This document shows, in pieces, positions 1 through 12,359 of a stretch of 64,000 nt of DNA (the stretch's first letter is position 1; each line of letters starts with the position of its first letter). Both the position numbers and the translations under genes were made by a program. Below the pieces are notes generated by a model, which was given only the letters and a program-made list of their open reading frames with translations, was not told the origin of the DNA and ran no database searches. The stretch lies in NCBI GenBank assembly GCA_947044405.1, contig CAMRHE010000656.1:387001-451000 (forward strand), in the 5' to 3' direction. Origin of the DNA: Leptodactylus fallax. Taxonomy: Eukaryota > Chordata > Amphibia > Anura > Leptodactylidae.

Positions 1-420
1 TCGCATGTGAGCGGAGCTCCGGTTAGAGCCGCTCATCTATCCTGAGTTACATCCTGACTTACCGGTGCCCGGGGTAGCCGTCCGCAGGAACGCACATTTG
101 GGGCCCTCCTCTTGGTCCCGGGACTCCCGTTCTGCCGGTATCCTCCTCCGCTGGGTGGTAGTCGGTGGCCGCTACGCGTGGCCGGCGGCTGTACACTTTC
201 ACCTGCGCCGCCGGAGCCGCTCTGTCCCGTGCTGCGGGGGCTTGGAGCTGTGATGGAGCTGCCGTTGTGGGGCTGCGCTAGTGGACCGGCCTGGAGCTGT
301 GCGGGCACTGCTGAGGCCGCTGAGCCTGCTGTCGCCCGGGTGGCGGTTTCCCCTCTCTCCACGTGGCGGGCGGCCATCTTCATCCTGATCGGGTCGGCCA
401 TCTGCTGATGGGGGGAGCGC

Positions 421-900
421 TGAGTCTGGAGTTCCTGTTTGTCACCCCACTGACTGCTCTTCTGGGAGGCTTTTCTTATAATCCAGTGAAGGCTGCGGTA
501 TGTACTACTGGACTGTTGAGTTACCATATGTCCTCCTATAGTTCCTCCTGGCAGCCTATGTACTTCATCACTCCGCTACTGGCCTTCTTGGAGGCTTTAC
601 TTATAATCCAGTGACTGATGCTACCGGCACTATTGGATCGTTGAGTTACCATCCGTCCCTTCTTAGTTCCTCCTGGCAATTTGTCTATTTCACTGCTCCG
701 CTGACGGCTCTCTCGTGGTGATATCGCTCATAATCCAGAGTCTGTTGCCATCGATACTATTGGACTGTTGAGTTACCGTCTGTCCTCGGCTGGCTGATTG
801 GCCCTGGTGGCCCGACATAGAGGCTCCTACTGTGCAACTGCTATTAGCCAGAGACCTCGTTTATAATCCTCTGGGACCGGCCCGGTCTTGCTACCATCAC
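421..900 (+). repeat. Tandem monomers of about 126 bp in LINE 5' UTR
   Basis: The words GTTGAGTTACC at 515, 640 and 767, TATAATCCAGTG/AG at about 477, 602 and 730, and GTTCCTCCTGGCA at about 541 and 667 recur with a period of 125-127 bp. A weaker partial copy follows near 850 (TTTATAATCCTCTGGG). These are diverged head-to-tail monomers just upstream of ORF1. The preceding 1-410 is GC- and CpG-rich. The arrangement resembles the promoter monomers of rodent L1 5' UTRs, so a promoter role is plausible but not shown. Confidence 0.75.
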
Positions 901-966
901 ACCTCCTCCTCTGCCAACATATCCACCCGTACGGAACGCAGGAAGAGCGGCCGCCGACTCTCTAAA

Positions 967-1839
967 ATGAGTCGCCTGCAATCAACCTCTGTCTCTGATC
1001 GCCTGAGGGGGTTCTCCAGGGCAGCATCCTCTTCTACATCACCATCGCTTGAGGCAGCCTCTCCTGCCCTTCCAGAGGAGGACCCCGAGCCCACTTTAAA
1101 GCAAGTTACTGGGCAGCTACTGGAGGCGATCCATGCCGGCACTTCCTCGCTGACCGGGAAAATTGAGGAGGTCAAAATCGACCTGGGCCTGCTCCGCCAG
1201 GACTTTCAGACCTTGCAAGGCAGGGTGTGTGAGGTGGAGGATCGGGTCTCTCAGGTAGAAGACACTGTTAACCCACTTCCTGCCAAGCTTCAGGAGCTGG
1301 AGAGAGCTGCAAGTTTGTGGACACAGCGTGCGGATGACCTGGAGAATAGATTGCGACGAAACAACCTCCGTATCCTGGGCCTGCCGGAGCGGGCGGTGGG
1401 TGAAGATCCTCGGGCCTTTGTGGAGGGGTAGCTGAAAAATGTCTTACCGGAGGCTCACTTCTCGCCAATCTTTGCAGTGGAACGGGCCCATCGGGTTCCG
1501 GCTAAGCCGCCGCCCCAGGGCGCACCTCCTCGACCCTTGTTGGCCCGTCTGATTAACAGCACGGATCGAGATACGGCGCTGCGGGCTGCACGCCAGGCCG
1601 GCGAGCTTAAGTACAACGGAGCAGCAGTGGCCATGTTTCCAGATTTCTCGGCGGCGCTCCAGAAGATCCGGGCATCCTTTGTGGCCGTTAAGAGGCGACT
1701 GAGAGAAAAGGCTATACAATACTCCATGATTTACCCAGCGCGTCTTCGGGTCGTCCATGACGGCAGGTCCCTATTCTTTACTTCGCCAAAGGATGTGGAG
1801 GACTGGCTATCTCTTCTACCTCGATCTCCAAGACGATGA
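967..1839 (+). pseudogene. LINE ORF1 protein (Transposase_22-like), one internal stop
   Basis: This encodes the L1-type ORF1 nucleic-acid chaperone that coats LINE RNA. The chosen start is the ATG at 967 (context AAAATGA); an in-frame ATG at 832 lies in the monomer-like 5' UTR and is less likely. After a Ser/Pro-rich N-terminus, a heptad-rich coiled coil covers about residues 60-130. Then comes the signature RRNNLRILGLPE, which opens the RRM-like core, followed by the C-terminal domain with ERAHR and a basic IQYSMIYPARL stretch. A TAG at 1429-1431 interrupts the frame; reading continues in the same frame to the stop at 1837-1839, so the damage is a single nonsense change. Most of the RNA-binding core would be lost unless the stop is read through. 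Confidence 0.88.
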
Positions 1840-2344
1840 TCCTGACGGCGTGTGGTGAGAGGTCCGATCGGACCATACATAGGGACTTATGTATTACGGG
1901 ATGTCCTTGTTTATTGTATAAGTAGTTTTATGAAAAGTGCGGTTCTGTTATTATAGTATCCTGTAGCCTTATAGTTACCGGGGCTGGCGACCCCCGGGGC
2001 GCCGGTGTATGCTACTTACTCATGTGAACCTGGCTCTGTTGAATAGTATATCCCCTAGCCTATTGATCATCTATACTTTTAAGACAGTGCCCCGTATACC
2101 AACCACTTTGGGTGCACTTCTTCCCCCGTAAATTGTAGCCACGGTTAATTTAACGCATATTGTTTGTTTATGCCAGCAAGATGTTTCACACCCTTTAGGG
2201 GTGTAATGGTTCATTTCGTTTGTATATTGTTCTTAGGTTGCTGCACACCACTCTGTGTCTCACTCAGCCACGCACTACACACTCATAGCCGGGTCACTTT
2301 TGGGGTCCTGAACTGCCATGATTACATTACATTCTTAGACGACC

Positions 2345-5300
2345 ATGGCGTCCTTTAGTGTACTATCTTGGAATGTGAGGGGCCTGGGCAGTCCACGAAA
2401 GAGGTCGTTGGTTTTTTCTCAGATTAGGAGGGCTGACCCACACCTCATATGCCTTCAGGAAACTCATTTGGTTCCAGACAATTCCAGGCGACTTCAGAAG
2501 CCATGGGTTCAGTGGGCGGCTCACTCTACACATACTTCCTATTCCAGGGGGGTGTCCATTTTGGTGCATCGTAGACTCAGGTGGGAGCCAGGCCTCATTG
2601 TAAAGGACCCCGAGGGACGATACGTTTTTGTCCAAGCCTGGGTTGACTCTGTCCTGTATGTTATCCTGGGTGTGTATTTGCCACCGGCGTCTGATCTCGC
2701 TGTGCTCCAGCAGGCTGCACAGTTTGCGACCCGATTCCCTGGGGCTATTGCATTATGTCTGGGTGACTTTAACAAAGTTATGGATATTGCCTTGGATCGG
2801 TTCTCTGCGGAACCGGGTTCCCCCTCTCTGCCTCGCCCTACTACAATGGCCGGAGTGATCCGTGAATTGGGGTGGTTGGATTTGTGGCGGGTCCGGTTTC
2901 CGGAGGCCCGCACCTTTTCCTGTCACTCTGCCAACAGACATACTCTGTCCAGGATTGACCATGCTTTTGGAAATACTAAAGCATATTCTTGGTTGCAGAC
3001 CATATCCTATTTACCCAGGGCAGTGTCTGATCATTCCCCGTTGTTGGTCCAATTAAACAGTAGTACGGCTGCTAAGCCACGACAGGGTTGGCGAATCCAC
3101 CCATTTTGGTTGAAACTATTTGTACCACATGATCGAATACCTGATCAACTTCAGACGTTTTTGACCATTAATTCCCCAAACACTTCTCCACTCCTCTTAT
3201 GGGAAACTATGAAGGCATATCTTAGGGGTTGTATTAAGTCCTCCATTTCCTTTGTAAAGAGGGAATCCTCGCTGTTGGAGACCACCTTATCAACCCAGTG
3301 TGCCTCGCTCGAAGCCGCATACGTGGCTAATCCAACTGATGAGGCTAGATCCCAATGGTTACAGACAGGTAGACAATATCTGCATATACTGCATGACAAG
3401 GCACGTAGGTCTATGTTTTTTAGCAAACAGAAGTTTTACGAACTCGGTAACCAGTCAAGCAGCTTTCTAGCTCAACTGATACATCAAAACGCAGCCTCAC
3501 CTGCAATACTACGAGTACATTCAGAGACGGGGGAGGTACTGTCCAATAGCTTGGCCATTAGTGACAGATTTTATAGGTATTACAGTGAGTTGTACCTCTC
3601 CAAGCTTAGAGTCACTGATGGAGAGCTTGCTACCTATTTGGGTTTGATCCCCCTTCCTACATTGTCAGAAGACCAACGTGAATCTTTAGATTCCCCTTTT
3701 ACGCTAGAGGAGCTATCGGGAGCCCTGGCAGATATGGCAAAGGGCAAATCACCGGGTCCGGACTGTATCCCGGGGGAGGTTTACGCCCAGTATGGGGGCC
3801 TGCTTCTCCCGGTGTTGCTTGAATGTTACAATGCTGCCTTTGTGGGCCGCAGTCTCCCGGAGTCCTTTTATGACGCCACCATTATCCTGTTACTTAAGCC
3901 TGACAAGGGTCCGCTGGACTGTGGCTCATATAGGCCTATATCACTGCTTAATATAGATTATAAACTCCTTACTAAAATGTTGGCGAAAAGGCTAAATTCT
4001 GTTGTTCTCGACCTTGTCCATCCGGAACAGACAGGCTTTATGCCTGGAAAATCCACATCGGATAATCTCAGACGGGTTCAGGTGATAACTCAGATTGGGG
4101 CATCATCCTCACATGACTGGGCGGTGGCTTCTTTAGATGCAACAAAGGTGTTCGACTCTGTCGAGTGGCCTTTTCTATTGCAGGTGTTGCGGGGATACGG
4201 ATTTGGAGAGGGGTTTATTACCTGGATTTCCCTTCTATACTGTTCCCCTAGAGCGGCGCTGTCAATTAATGGCGCGTTGTCTTCCTACTTTCCTTTGGGT
4301 AGGGGTACAAGACAAGGATGTCCATTGTCACCGCTACTGTTTGCTTTGGCGGTGGAGCCTCTGGCAATACTGCTTCGGAATGACCCCATATATAAAGGCA
4401 TATTGATAGGCACCCGGGAGGAGAGAACAGCACTCTATGCCGATGACTTACTCCTGTTTATGAGCGACCCCTCCCGGTCCCTGCCCAGAGCCATGGCTAT
4501 AATTGACGAATTTGGTAATTATTCTGGCCTGCGAACCAATTGGACTAAGTCCTCATACATGCATATTGGCCGCGCATCAAGTGTAGCTGAGGGAAATGTG
4601 GTATGTGGATTGACTACAGTCTCAACTTGCAAATATCTGGGCATCTTTATATCTAGGGACCATAGGTGTTTTTTGGAACAGAACATTTTTCCACTCATCT
4701 CGCACTTTAGGGTTAAGTTTAATCTTTGGGCTACACTGCCTTTGTCAGTGGCTGGTAGAATCAACCTTGTTAAAATGATAGTACTACCCAAATGTGTATA
4801 TGCTATAAGCCATTCTGCGGTGTCCGTGCCCCTTAGATTTTTTAAACAAATGGACTCCCTCATTATCTCCTTTATATGGGGAAACTCTAGATCTAAGCTT
4901 AGGTTGTCATCTCTACAACGACCGAAGCAGCTCGGGGGTACATCACTCCCTGATCTGTTTCTTTACTACCTGGCAGGACAGCTCCGTTTTATTAGGAAGT
5001 GGCTCTCATCCGATTCCCTACCGGGGTCCGAGGCACATCTGGCTCACCACCTGGGTCTGCGTAATCTGTGGCCGGTGTTGTAACACCCGGCCATGTTCAG
5101 GGGGAGATTGTTGCCCATCCATACCCTGGCTGGACAGGTCTGGCGTCAGGCGAAAAAGGTGTCCGCTTATTCTGATATACCTGCGGAGACCCCGCTTTGG
5201 CACAACCCTGGTCTGCCGATGTTATTTGCCCTGCCTGGCGCCCGGGCCTGGTCGCAGTATGGCGTGTCCTCTCTTAGTGACCTGTATATACAAGGTGTTT

Positions 5301-6142
5301 TTAAAACATTTGACTCGCTGAGCTCCTCCTATGGCATCCCTAGAACACAGTTCTTTAGATATCTACAGATTAGACATGCACTCTCTTCTCAGTTCCCGGA
5401 TCGATTGGACAATATATCTGAGTATCCGCTTATCGGCATACTTCGCTCACAGGGCCCTGGGGGTTTGATATCTACATTATATGCACATCTGATACAGGCC
5501 AGGATATCCACATTGGACGCCCCGGCCCTGACGCGGTGGTGCATCAATATCCCAACTCTCACAAATGAGATGTTTCAAGACATCCTTGAATCTCCTCAAC
5601 ATGTGTCACCTTCAGCTAACAACAAACTGATTCAAACATATATTCTACACCAATGTTACTTGACACCTTCCCGTCTCTACAAAATGGGACGTCTGCCCAA
5701 CCCCGGATGCCTTAGGTGCCCTTGTCTACAGTCAGACTTTTGGCATATGATTTGGGAATGTCCGATCATACAATGTTTTTGGAAAGGGGTCGTGGATCTC
5801 CTGGTGGAAGTTCTGGCTAAACCTATACCATTAACCCCAGAGATATGCCTTTTCGGTGTATTAGATGAAGAATTATGGCAACACCATGTTAGAATCCTTT
5901 TGAGGGAGTCTTTATTTTATGCTAGGAAAGCTATCGCACTGCGATGGATGGCTCCGAAACCCCCATCAGTATCTCAGTGGAAGAAACTTGTTAATACTGT
6001 TCTTCCTTATAACCAGATTGTGTATAAAGGGAGAGGGTGCCCTCAGAAATTCCATAAGGTGTGGGGAACATGGTGCAATTCTCCGGTAACCCAATATACG
6101 GCTCCCTCATTGCGCTCTGCCATTCATTTACTCATGCCGTGA
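2345..6142 (+). pseudogene. LINE ORF2: APE endonuclease and reverse transcriptase, one internal stop
   Basis: ORF2 nicks target DNA and copies LINE RNA onto it. The start ATG at 2345 has a good context (GACCATGG). Endonuclease landmarks are SWNVRGL (about residue 8), LQETHL (E39), GDFNKVMD, RIDHAFG and SDHSPL. RT landmarks are SYRPISLLN, QTGFMPGKS, SLDATKVFDSVEW, GTRQGCPLSPLLF and the catalytic YADD at about residue 698. A CCHC-type motif (CLRCPCLQSDFWHMIWEC) lies near the C-terminus. TAA at 5081-5083 is codon 913; the frame then stays open to 6142, about 1265 codons in all, normal for an L1 ORF2. The stop falls after the RT core and removes the C-terminal segment with the zinc knuckle. SLDATKVFD differs slightly from the usual DAxKAFD pattern, but the catalytic Asp residues remain. 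Confidence 0.93.
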
Positions 6143-6438
6143 GGGGTGCGAGACACCGGGAGTATCCACGACCTCTCATTTTGGAGTGTATCCTTGTTGT
6201 TACCTTTGACTTATTGACTGCATGTTTTGTACATGATAACTGATGTATACAGTATTGTGCATGTCCTGATTATATCCTCTCTGTACCGAGTCTGAGTTGT
6301 GGGGTCCGGTGGGACGAGGGCCTGGCGAGGTGGGATGTAGTGTGTTGAGTGAATTTACATTTAAATTCTCGTTTTCTGGTGCGCAACATGTTATGTATAT
6401 GTTTTGATTCCTTTTCTTGTGTCTGATACGCAATTTTC

Positions 6439-6470
6439 AATAAAACGAGTTTAAAAAAAAAAAAAAAAAA
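6439..6470 (+). terminator. LINE poly(A) signal and A tail
   Basis: AATAAA at 6439-6444 is followed after eight bases by an uninterrupted run of 18 A. This marks the 3' end of the element; host intron sequence begins at about 6471. Confidence 0.9.
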
Positions 6471-6739
6471 TAGGTATTCCCATCTGAAGCATCTGTGGTC
6501 ATTATGCTATAAATGCCTGCACCAAGGCTCTGGGTCTCTTACCTGCCAGGATTGGGTGTGTTTGCTGGTTTCTGACCACTGCAGTCCTGATACTGTTCAG
6601 TGGAAAGGGGGTTGCACTTACCTGGGGTCCTATCCATTGAAGTAGATTGGGGTTACAGAAGGAGCTATGGAGTCTGTGTCTTAATTATGACCTTACTGGA
6701 CTAGACTACAACCTTTTCTGTTTCCTTCTTTTTACACAG

Positions 6740-6803
6740 GGAGGATTGGAAGCCTGTTCTCACAATAAACTCTATAATATATGGCCTGCAGTATCTTTTC
6801 TTG
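6740..6803 (+). CDS. ube2m: UBE2M, penultimate exon (NEDD8-conjugating enzyme UBC12)
   Basis: Translates in phase to [20 protein letters not shown] plus L, matching the conserved C-terminal half of the UBE2M UBC fold. UBE2M accepts NEDD8 from the NAE1-UBA3 E1 and passes it to cullins with RBX1. The exon is bounded by a polypyrimidine tract and CAG at 6737-6739 and by the donor TTG|GTAAGT at 6803/6804. Earlier exons, including the active-site Cys exon, lie outside the window; the LINE at 1-6470 occupies the upstream intron. Confidence 0.96.
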
Positions 6804-6993
6804 GTAAGTAAGGAAAACATTTTTTAATTGCTTTGCATTTCTTTTTATTTATTAAAAAAAATTACAAACTTTGGGATATGATTCTTTGAATATTTTTATT
6901 CTGTTTTTGTATGTGGACCATGTAATGTCTGTTGCTACCTCTAGATGTCACCATTGTCTTTACATTCATTGATTGTAAATGTTCCCATTTTAG

Positions 6994-7134
6994 GAGCCAA
7001 ACCCTGAAGATCCGTTAAATAAAGAAGCGGCCGAAGTTCTTCAGAACAACAGACGCCTGTTTGAACAGAATGTGCAGCGGTCCATGCGAGGGGGTTACAT
7101 AGGATCCACCTACTTTGAACGCTGCCTGAAATAG
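6994..7134 (+). CDS. ube2m: UBE2M, last coding exon
   Basis: Begins after TTTTAG at 6988-6993 and reads [20 protein letters not shown], then the conserved tail [15 protein letters not shown] and TAG at 7132-7134. This is the C-terminal alpha-helical part of the E2 fold, essentially identical to vertebrate UBE2M as I remember it. The reading frame is intact, so the gene is probably functional despite the upstream LINE. Confidence 0.97.
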
Positions 7135-7461
7135 AACTACGCAGCTTTTGAGTGCGATACCCGCCATCCATCTGACCCATTTGTCTTTACCCCCCCATCC
7201 TTTCACCCCATTTACATTTGGGCCCCCTCCTCTACTACTACAAAAAAAAAAATATCCCAGCTGAGCTCCTGATGTGGAATGACCTATGCAAGGTCCTGTG
7301 TCTACTGGTTCTGCTGCTGTCCCTGCACCTCTAGGAAGGAGCACTGCGTTCACACGTAACTTACATATTCATCGTGCTGCCACCTGGCTCTGCGATACTT
7401 CACTGCGCTATTCCTTCCTTCTATAATGAAACAGCCATTATTATTCCCTTAGGTTAATAAA
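7135..7461 (+). terminator. ube2m: UBE2M 3' UTR and poly(A) signal
   Basis: AATAAA at 7456-7461 lies 322 bases after the stop. Further AATAAA-rich sequence at about 8505-8535 could serve a longer 3' UTR. The proximal signal is preferred by position only. Confidence 0.65.
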
Positions 7462-10400
7462 CGTTCCCTGCACACTGTTCCCCATAAACTTCCCCATTGT
7501 TTTTTGCCATCCAGAATAATTCTGAATTAGCTGAGTTTGTAACACATTATAAATACAGTTTAGGCCTTATTTCCTTAATTTAACCCACCATAAGTCATTT
7601 CATCATTTTGGTGGCCTTACAATTTTTTTTTTTTCAGTGGAATTTGTTTTTCCAAGTATCATTTGTTGACCTCTGACATCATAATTTTATTAAAAAAGAA
7701 AAAAATCAGATTGAACCCAAATTATTTTTTTTCCCCTTCATAGCATCCATATTAGTTTGAGGTGCTCTGTTCCATGTGCTATTGAAGGGGGCGTACACCT
7801 TTTAGCTTATGGGAGAGTCAATAAATTTCTTCTCCGCCTGGGGGAATAGTGTATGGCAAAACCACATAGACCCCAACACTGTTTACTTGAGGCCTTTCTT
7901 TCTGGGGGTCAAATGGCATGTACTTCCACAAGCTCAGCTGAGTTGTATTTGTTCATGGAATAGCAGGGAACAGTGAGACCAAAACTGTCATCCTGCTACC
8001 TTCTATGTATTGTCTGATAGTTCACATAACATCCCCAACTGCCCCACCCCCTCCCTTCCTCTGTGCGGGATCAAGGCTTTTTAAGCGCACGTATTTATTA
8101 ACAAATGGCTTCAGTTGGGTTGAATAGATGAGCAGAGGGGATTAAAAAGCTCCGTTCTGGACCGGATCTATAAACCTGACTGGCATTTCCACCTTCCATG
8201 TGAAGAAGCTTGTAATGGTCCTTGGGTGGCAATGGGCTCTGTACTCATCAGGGTTAAATAAGGACCCTATTAGTTTAAACAGGTTTTAAGGCCAATATCA
8301 TGGTGCCCCTCCCCCACCTTCTTTGTGACAGCCATGCCTGCACCCTGATCTGTACTTCAGCGTGCAGGGGGGCAGAGGGTGCCCTTTTTCAGTTGAGAGT
8401 CTCATTCTCAAAACTTGGCAGCGTTAGCAATTACTGTGCAGTAATGGGTACATCAGGTTTTGGGAATGAGGCTCGAGTCCACTTATTGATGTGTATGGTT
8501 TTAAATAATAAAACAAAAAGACAAAAAATAAATAAAATGTAAACCTGATTCTGTTGGCGTCTGGTGATTTTATGTGGGTGGGAGATATTCATAGTGCCTG
8601 GGTGGTAAAAAAAAGGAGTGTCAATAGTGGAAAAAATGTAAGTATTTTTTGTGTTTGGCACAAATTTGGGGGATATTTTTCTGTCTGGCAGTATAGGCGG
8701 TTATGGTTAGTGGTGGGCTGAAGACCCACATTGCAAAAAAAACTCTCCGTTTTACAGTACCTGCAAAGTGAATAGGATTCTGGCTAATCCCATCCACACG
8801 TTGCAGAAATAAATCTGCAGAAGAAAAGCTGCGATTTCAAAAAAACGTGTTTTTGAAAATCGCAGCATGTCAATTATAACTGCGGAACCTCTGGCATTTT
8901 CTGTATAGGTAAAATAGTGGCAGAAAGTCCGCAGAGGAAATCTCCAAAAACGCTGCGAAAAAAAGGGATGAGTTACCGCTTCTTTCCCCCCCCCCCCCCC
9001 CAGTGTGTTTTTTGTTTTTCCTACGTGGGGCTTTAGCGTTGGGTTGGTGTTAGGTTTTCTAATTTTAGGGAAAAAAAAATATATCGGTGAAAGGCTTGGG
9101 AACGCTATCATGTCCCCTTTGCACTGGTCAACCATTGTGCTACATTTTAAACCAATGAGAATGAAAGATGTGTCCTCGCTTGATGTTTCATTTTGAACAG
9201 GGCTGAGGAGTCAGTCCAGGCCAGTTTTGGGTGGAGTCTGAGTGGGGGGAAAAAAAAGTTACCGATTCTGGCCTCAAAATAAAATTTCTTATTTTTACTT
9301 GTTATATAGTTATTAATATTGTATAATTTGTTGCATATTTGCTAAGAACAATTCAGAGACTAGCCTTTTTGTAAATTAGCGGAGGTTTGCCGTTTCTATT
9401 TCACTATGGCTGTCAACCATTTCTGAAGGAGTTGGGAGTCAGGCTGGGGAAAAATAAAGATGGTGGTTCGGCCTACTGATTCCATAGTCCTGATTTTGAA
9501 GTACAGAATTGTTACCAGTGATGACACTAGGCTGTAAGGTCCAATGTTCTGACAGTGGAGAGACAAGGGTGCCGAAACTGCACTGGGGAGCATAACTGGA
9601 AAGCTGACAGTGCTGAATTCAGCCTACATGGGAGAAACAAAGATCTGCATGGGAGTTATATGCACAAAGGGTAATACATGGAGGAATGAAATCTGGTTGC
9701 TATAGGCAACTGCTCACTCTTTCCGTATGAGTATAATGGGGCAGAAATCCTAGAGAGGAAAACTCTGCCAAAAATGGATGTAACTGTCAGCTTTTAATGT
9801 CCTTTTTCCATCAGTGTGTCACTTATTTTCCATCAATTTTCTGGCTGGCTGTTTTTAACGCTTATGAAAAAAAAAAATTGATTTGAACTTTTTTTTTTTT
9901 TTTTTTTTTTGTCTGTGAAACTGATACATTGACTCACTATATAAAAGTTGCTGTGAAGTGGCTAGGTGGGCTTCACCTTGATCATAATGTATACTGAGAA
10001 CATAGAGTTAATTTTCGTACATTTTGCTAACAAGTATAGATAAGCGTATAATATTGGGATGTGCAGTCCATGTCCTTTTTCCAAAATCTTGGTGCCATTG
10101 AAATTTGCAGAGCACAAAGCCATGGGTGATGCAGTCATGTTTGTCATGTGACTAATGGTGGGGAAATGTTTTTTACTTGTGCATTTTTTTTTTTATGCTA
10201 AATCTGGGGGTTCCAGACTGAATCTGACCCTGGGTCACAGCACATGTATGTAAAATAAAACACCCTTGACAACCCCTTTAAGAGGCTGTGATCCTCTTGA
10301 TAATTCTGGGGTGCATTGTTATCCATGCTCTTCATAGAACCATAGATGGGGGTGATTGGTCCACAAAATAAGATGCCGTTTTTTTTTTTTTTTTCCTCTC

Positions 10401-11080
10401 ACGACTTGAGAGGAAAAAAAAAAAAAAGGAGGGGGGAGGGCGGTAGCCGACTGTCCGTACTGAATATGGACTGCACGTGTCTGTTAAAAACTGAACAAGT
10501 CCTTACACAGGGATTTCCTACCCATACAAGATGTAGCATGTTGCTAGGACATCCCATAAGTTTGTGATTCTTAGGGCCACAACCTTTTCTATTCTATCTG
10601 CAGTTTCTCAGACTTATTGTACCAATAACTGCAGCACAGCACCATTCTAGTGATATGGCTTATCTACTTTTAGCACATGGATTTAGACATTTTTTTTTTT
10701 TTCTTTTCCCTTAGACATGTCCCAAATTGATTTTTCATACTGATGACCGATCAACAGGATATTAGTGTGTGATGTGTGTGGGTCCGACACCCAGACCCCA
10801 CAAAGATCAGTTCTGGAAGTCTCAAGGCATTGGATACCACAGCAATGGACAAGGAGCACATGCAGGCCTAAGGCCTTATTCACACAAATGTCAACGATTC
10901 TAAAACGTATAGATTTCAGGGTTTAGTTTTTTGTTTTTTTTTGATGCTCTAAGTGACCTTCAAAAAAAATAGAACATGTCCTATTTTTGTCCTTTCACAA
11001 ATTCCTGAGTATACTCAAGGCTATAAGGGATCTTTGAAAAAAAAGCTGCCCTACGACGGCCAAACTGCTATGGTTGTGTG
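7462..11080. other. UBE2M-CHMP2A spacer, first part
   Basis: No gene is supported here. The stretch is AT-rich with many homopolymers (C run at 8987-9001, T run near 9891-9910). About 9200-9560 looks like an old interspersed repeat (GGAGTC and GTCAGTCC words). About 10733-10840 has the GACACCC/GGTGTC and ACTGATGACC words of a MITE family that recurs at 14.9, 15.3, 25.65 and 27.3 kb. Open frames are short and lack codon-level support. Confidence 0.6.
10381..10427. repeat. Perfect 21-bp-arm hairpin with T and A tracts
   Basis: Fourteen T followed by CCTCTCA, a 5-base loop (CGACT), then TGAGAGG and fourteen A. The arms match perfectly. It may be the core of a MITE; no TSD was identified. Confidence 0.7.
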
Positions 11081-11139
11081 GATTTAGCTTTAAATGTCCA
11101 TATAGCACTGCTTTCTAGGAGGATTCTCGTGCTCCCATT

Positions 11140-11860
11140 TTCCAGTAGCTACTGGATGCATACTTTCCAACCATCCTGGATTCAGCAGGACAGTCCCGGA
11201 TTTCGGGTCTTGTCCCGGTTGACAGGAGGTATGTCCCAGCTTCAACTCATCTGTGTCCTCTTCACAGTGGTGAAGATGAAGCCGTCTGCAGACAGCTCCT
11301 GCTTCCCCACTCTGGCGTGTGTGCTCCGGCCCTGGCAGCTGTAAGCGCGATGTGAAGATGTCACACCTGAAGCCTCTGGGAGCAGAGACCTCAGACAGAG
11401 CAGCAGAGGAGCAAGGAGAGGTGAATATTATTGGGGTTTTTTTTTTATGTTAAACGTTGGCAGATGAAGAGGGACATTAAACTGAGGGGAGGGCAGATGA
11501 AGAGGGACATTAAACTGGAGGGGGACATTAAACATTGGGAGCAGATAGAGGGAACATTAAAGTATGAGGCAGCTGGAGGGGGATATTAAATTGTGGGTGC
11601 ACCAGGAGAGGGACTTTATACTGTGGGGCCAATTGGAGGGGAACATTATAATGTGTGGGCATATAATATTAGGGTGACTGTAGGAGTATTATACTGTGGG
11701 GGCACAAAGAGTAATGGATGGTAATGGGCGGAGTCAACATAGAAGTGGGTGGGGTTAAATTTGCCATAGCTCGCTATGCGCACTACACATTCTGTCCCTC
11801 GAAAGCTGGGAAATGTGGATGTTTCAGGAAAGTTTGGAGGTGTGAACTTGAAGCTGCAAT
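11140..11860. repeat. Interspersed repeat with internal GGGACATTAAACT minisatellite
   Basis: Left part contains CTTTCCAACCATCCTGGATT and AGGACAGTCCCGG; right part contains TCCCTCGAAAGCTGGGAAATG, whose complement resembles the left end weakly. Between about 11430 and 11710 a degenerate unit of roughly 30-40 bp, GAGGGGGACATTAAACT and relatives, repeats about eight times. It is probably a non-autonomous DNA transposon with an expanded internal array; the superfamily is not determined. Confidence 0.5.
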
Positions 11861-12359
11861 GCAAAATCTGCAACAGGGCTCCCAAATAGTATTGGTCTCA
11901 TCAAGAGGGTAGAGGGCCCACTTTCAGTTTCTGGGGGCCAAGGAATGATTGTGATATCCCCCCAGCCTTGCTCACGTCTGTGCAATATTATGAGCTGGCA
12001 GTAAAGATTAAAGACATTTTATAGAGAGAAAGATGGATGTGGCCAACAGTGATAGGGATTAAATCTAAAAAAATTGGAGTACAGTGATGCCTATAGCAAC
12101 CTATCACTTGCTTTGTTTCAGTATCAAAACTTCAGTTGAAAAATAACAGCTGGGCTCTGACTGGTTGCCACTTTTCATATTCTTTCTAGACATGCACACC
12201 AATGTCACAGGCAGAACCACTTGTGCTAAACTCACAAATCACAAGCACTACTGTGTTCAGCTACTAGAAACCATTGCCGAATTCCAAATATCAGAGAACA
12301 AAAGAGTCACAGAGATTATTTCTCAGGTGGCGGCCATTTTTTCGAAGACCATTTACAGT

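Larger units (their letters stand above)
1..6470 (+). mobile_element. L1-like (L1/Tx1 group) LINE, near full length
   Basis: A non-LTR retrotransposon in the order 5' UTR, ORF1 (coiled-coil RNA-binding protein), spacer of about 500 bases, ORF2 (endonuclease plus reverse transcriptase), short 3' UTR, AATAAA and an A tail. The 5' end may lie before the window, so the target site duplication cannot be tested. ORF1 and ORF2 each have one in-frame stop and no visible frameshift, so this copy is young but probably cannot move by itself. It sits in sense orientation upstream of the last two UBE2M exons, so it must lie in a UBE2M intron. The L1 group assignment rests on the ORF1 type, an APE-like endonuclease, an RT with YADD, a C-terminal CCHC motif and the poly(A) tail. 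Confidence 0.93.

Noticed and set aside
33..527. Minus-strand open frame of 164 codons at the window start
   Set aside because: It is the complement of the GC-rich LINE 5' UTR and monomers; low-complexity peptide and no conservation evidence.
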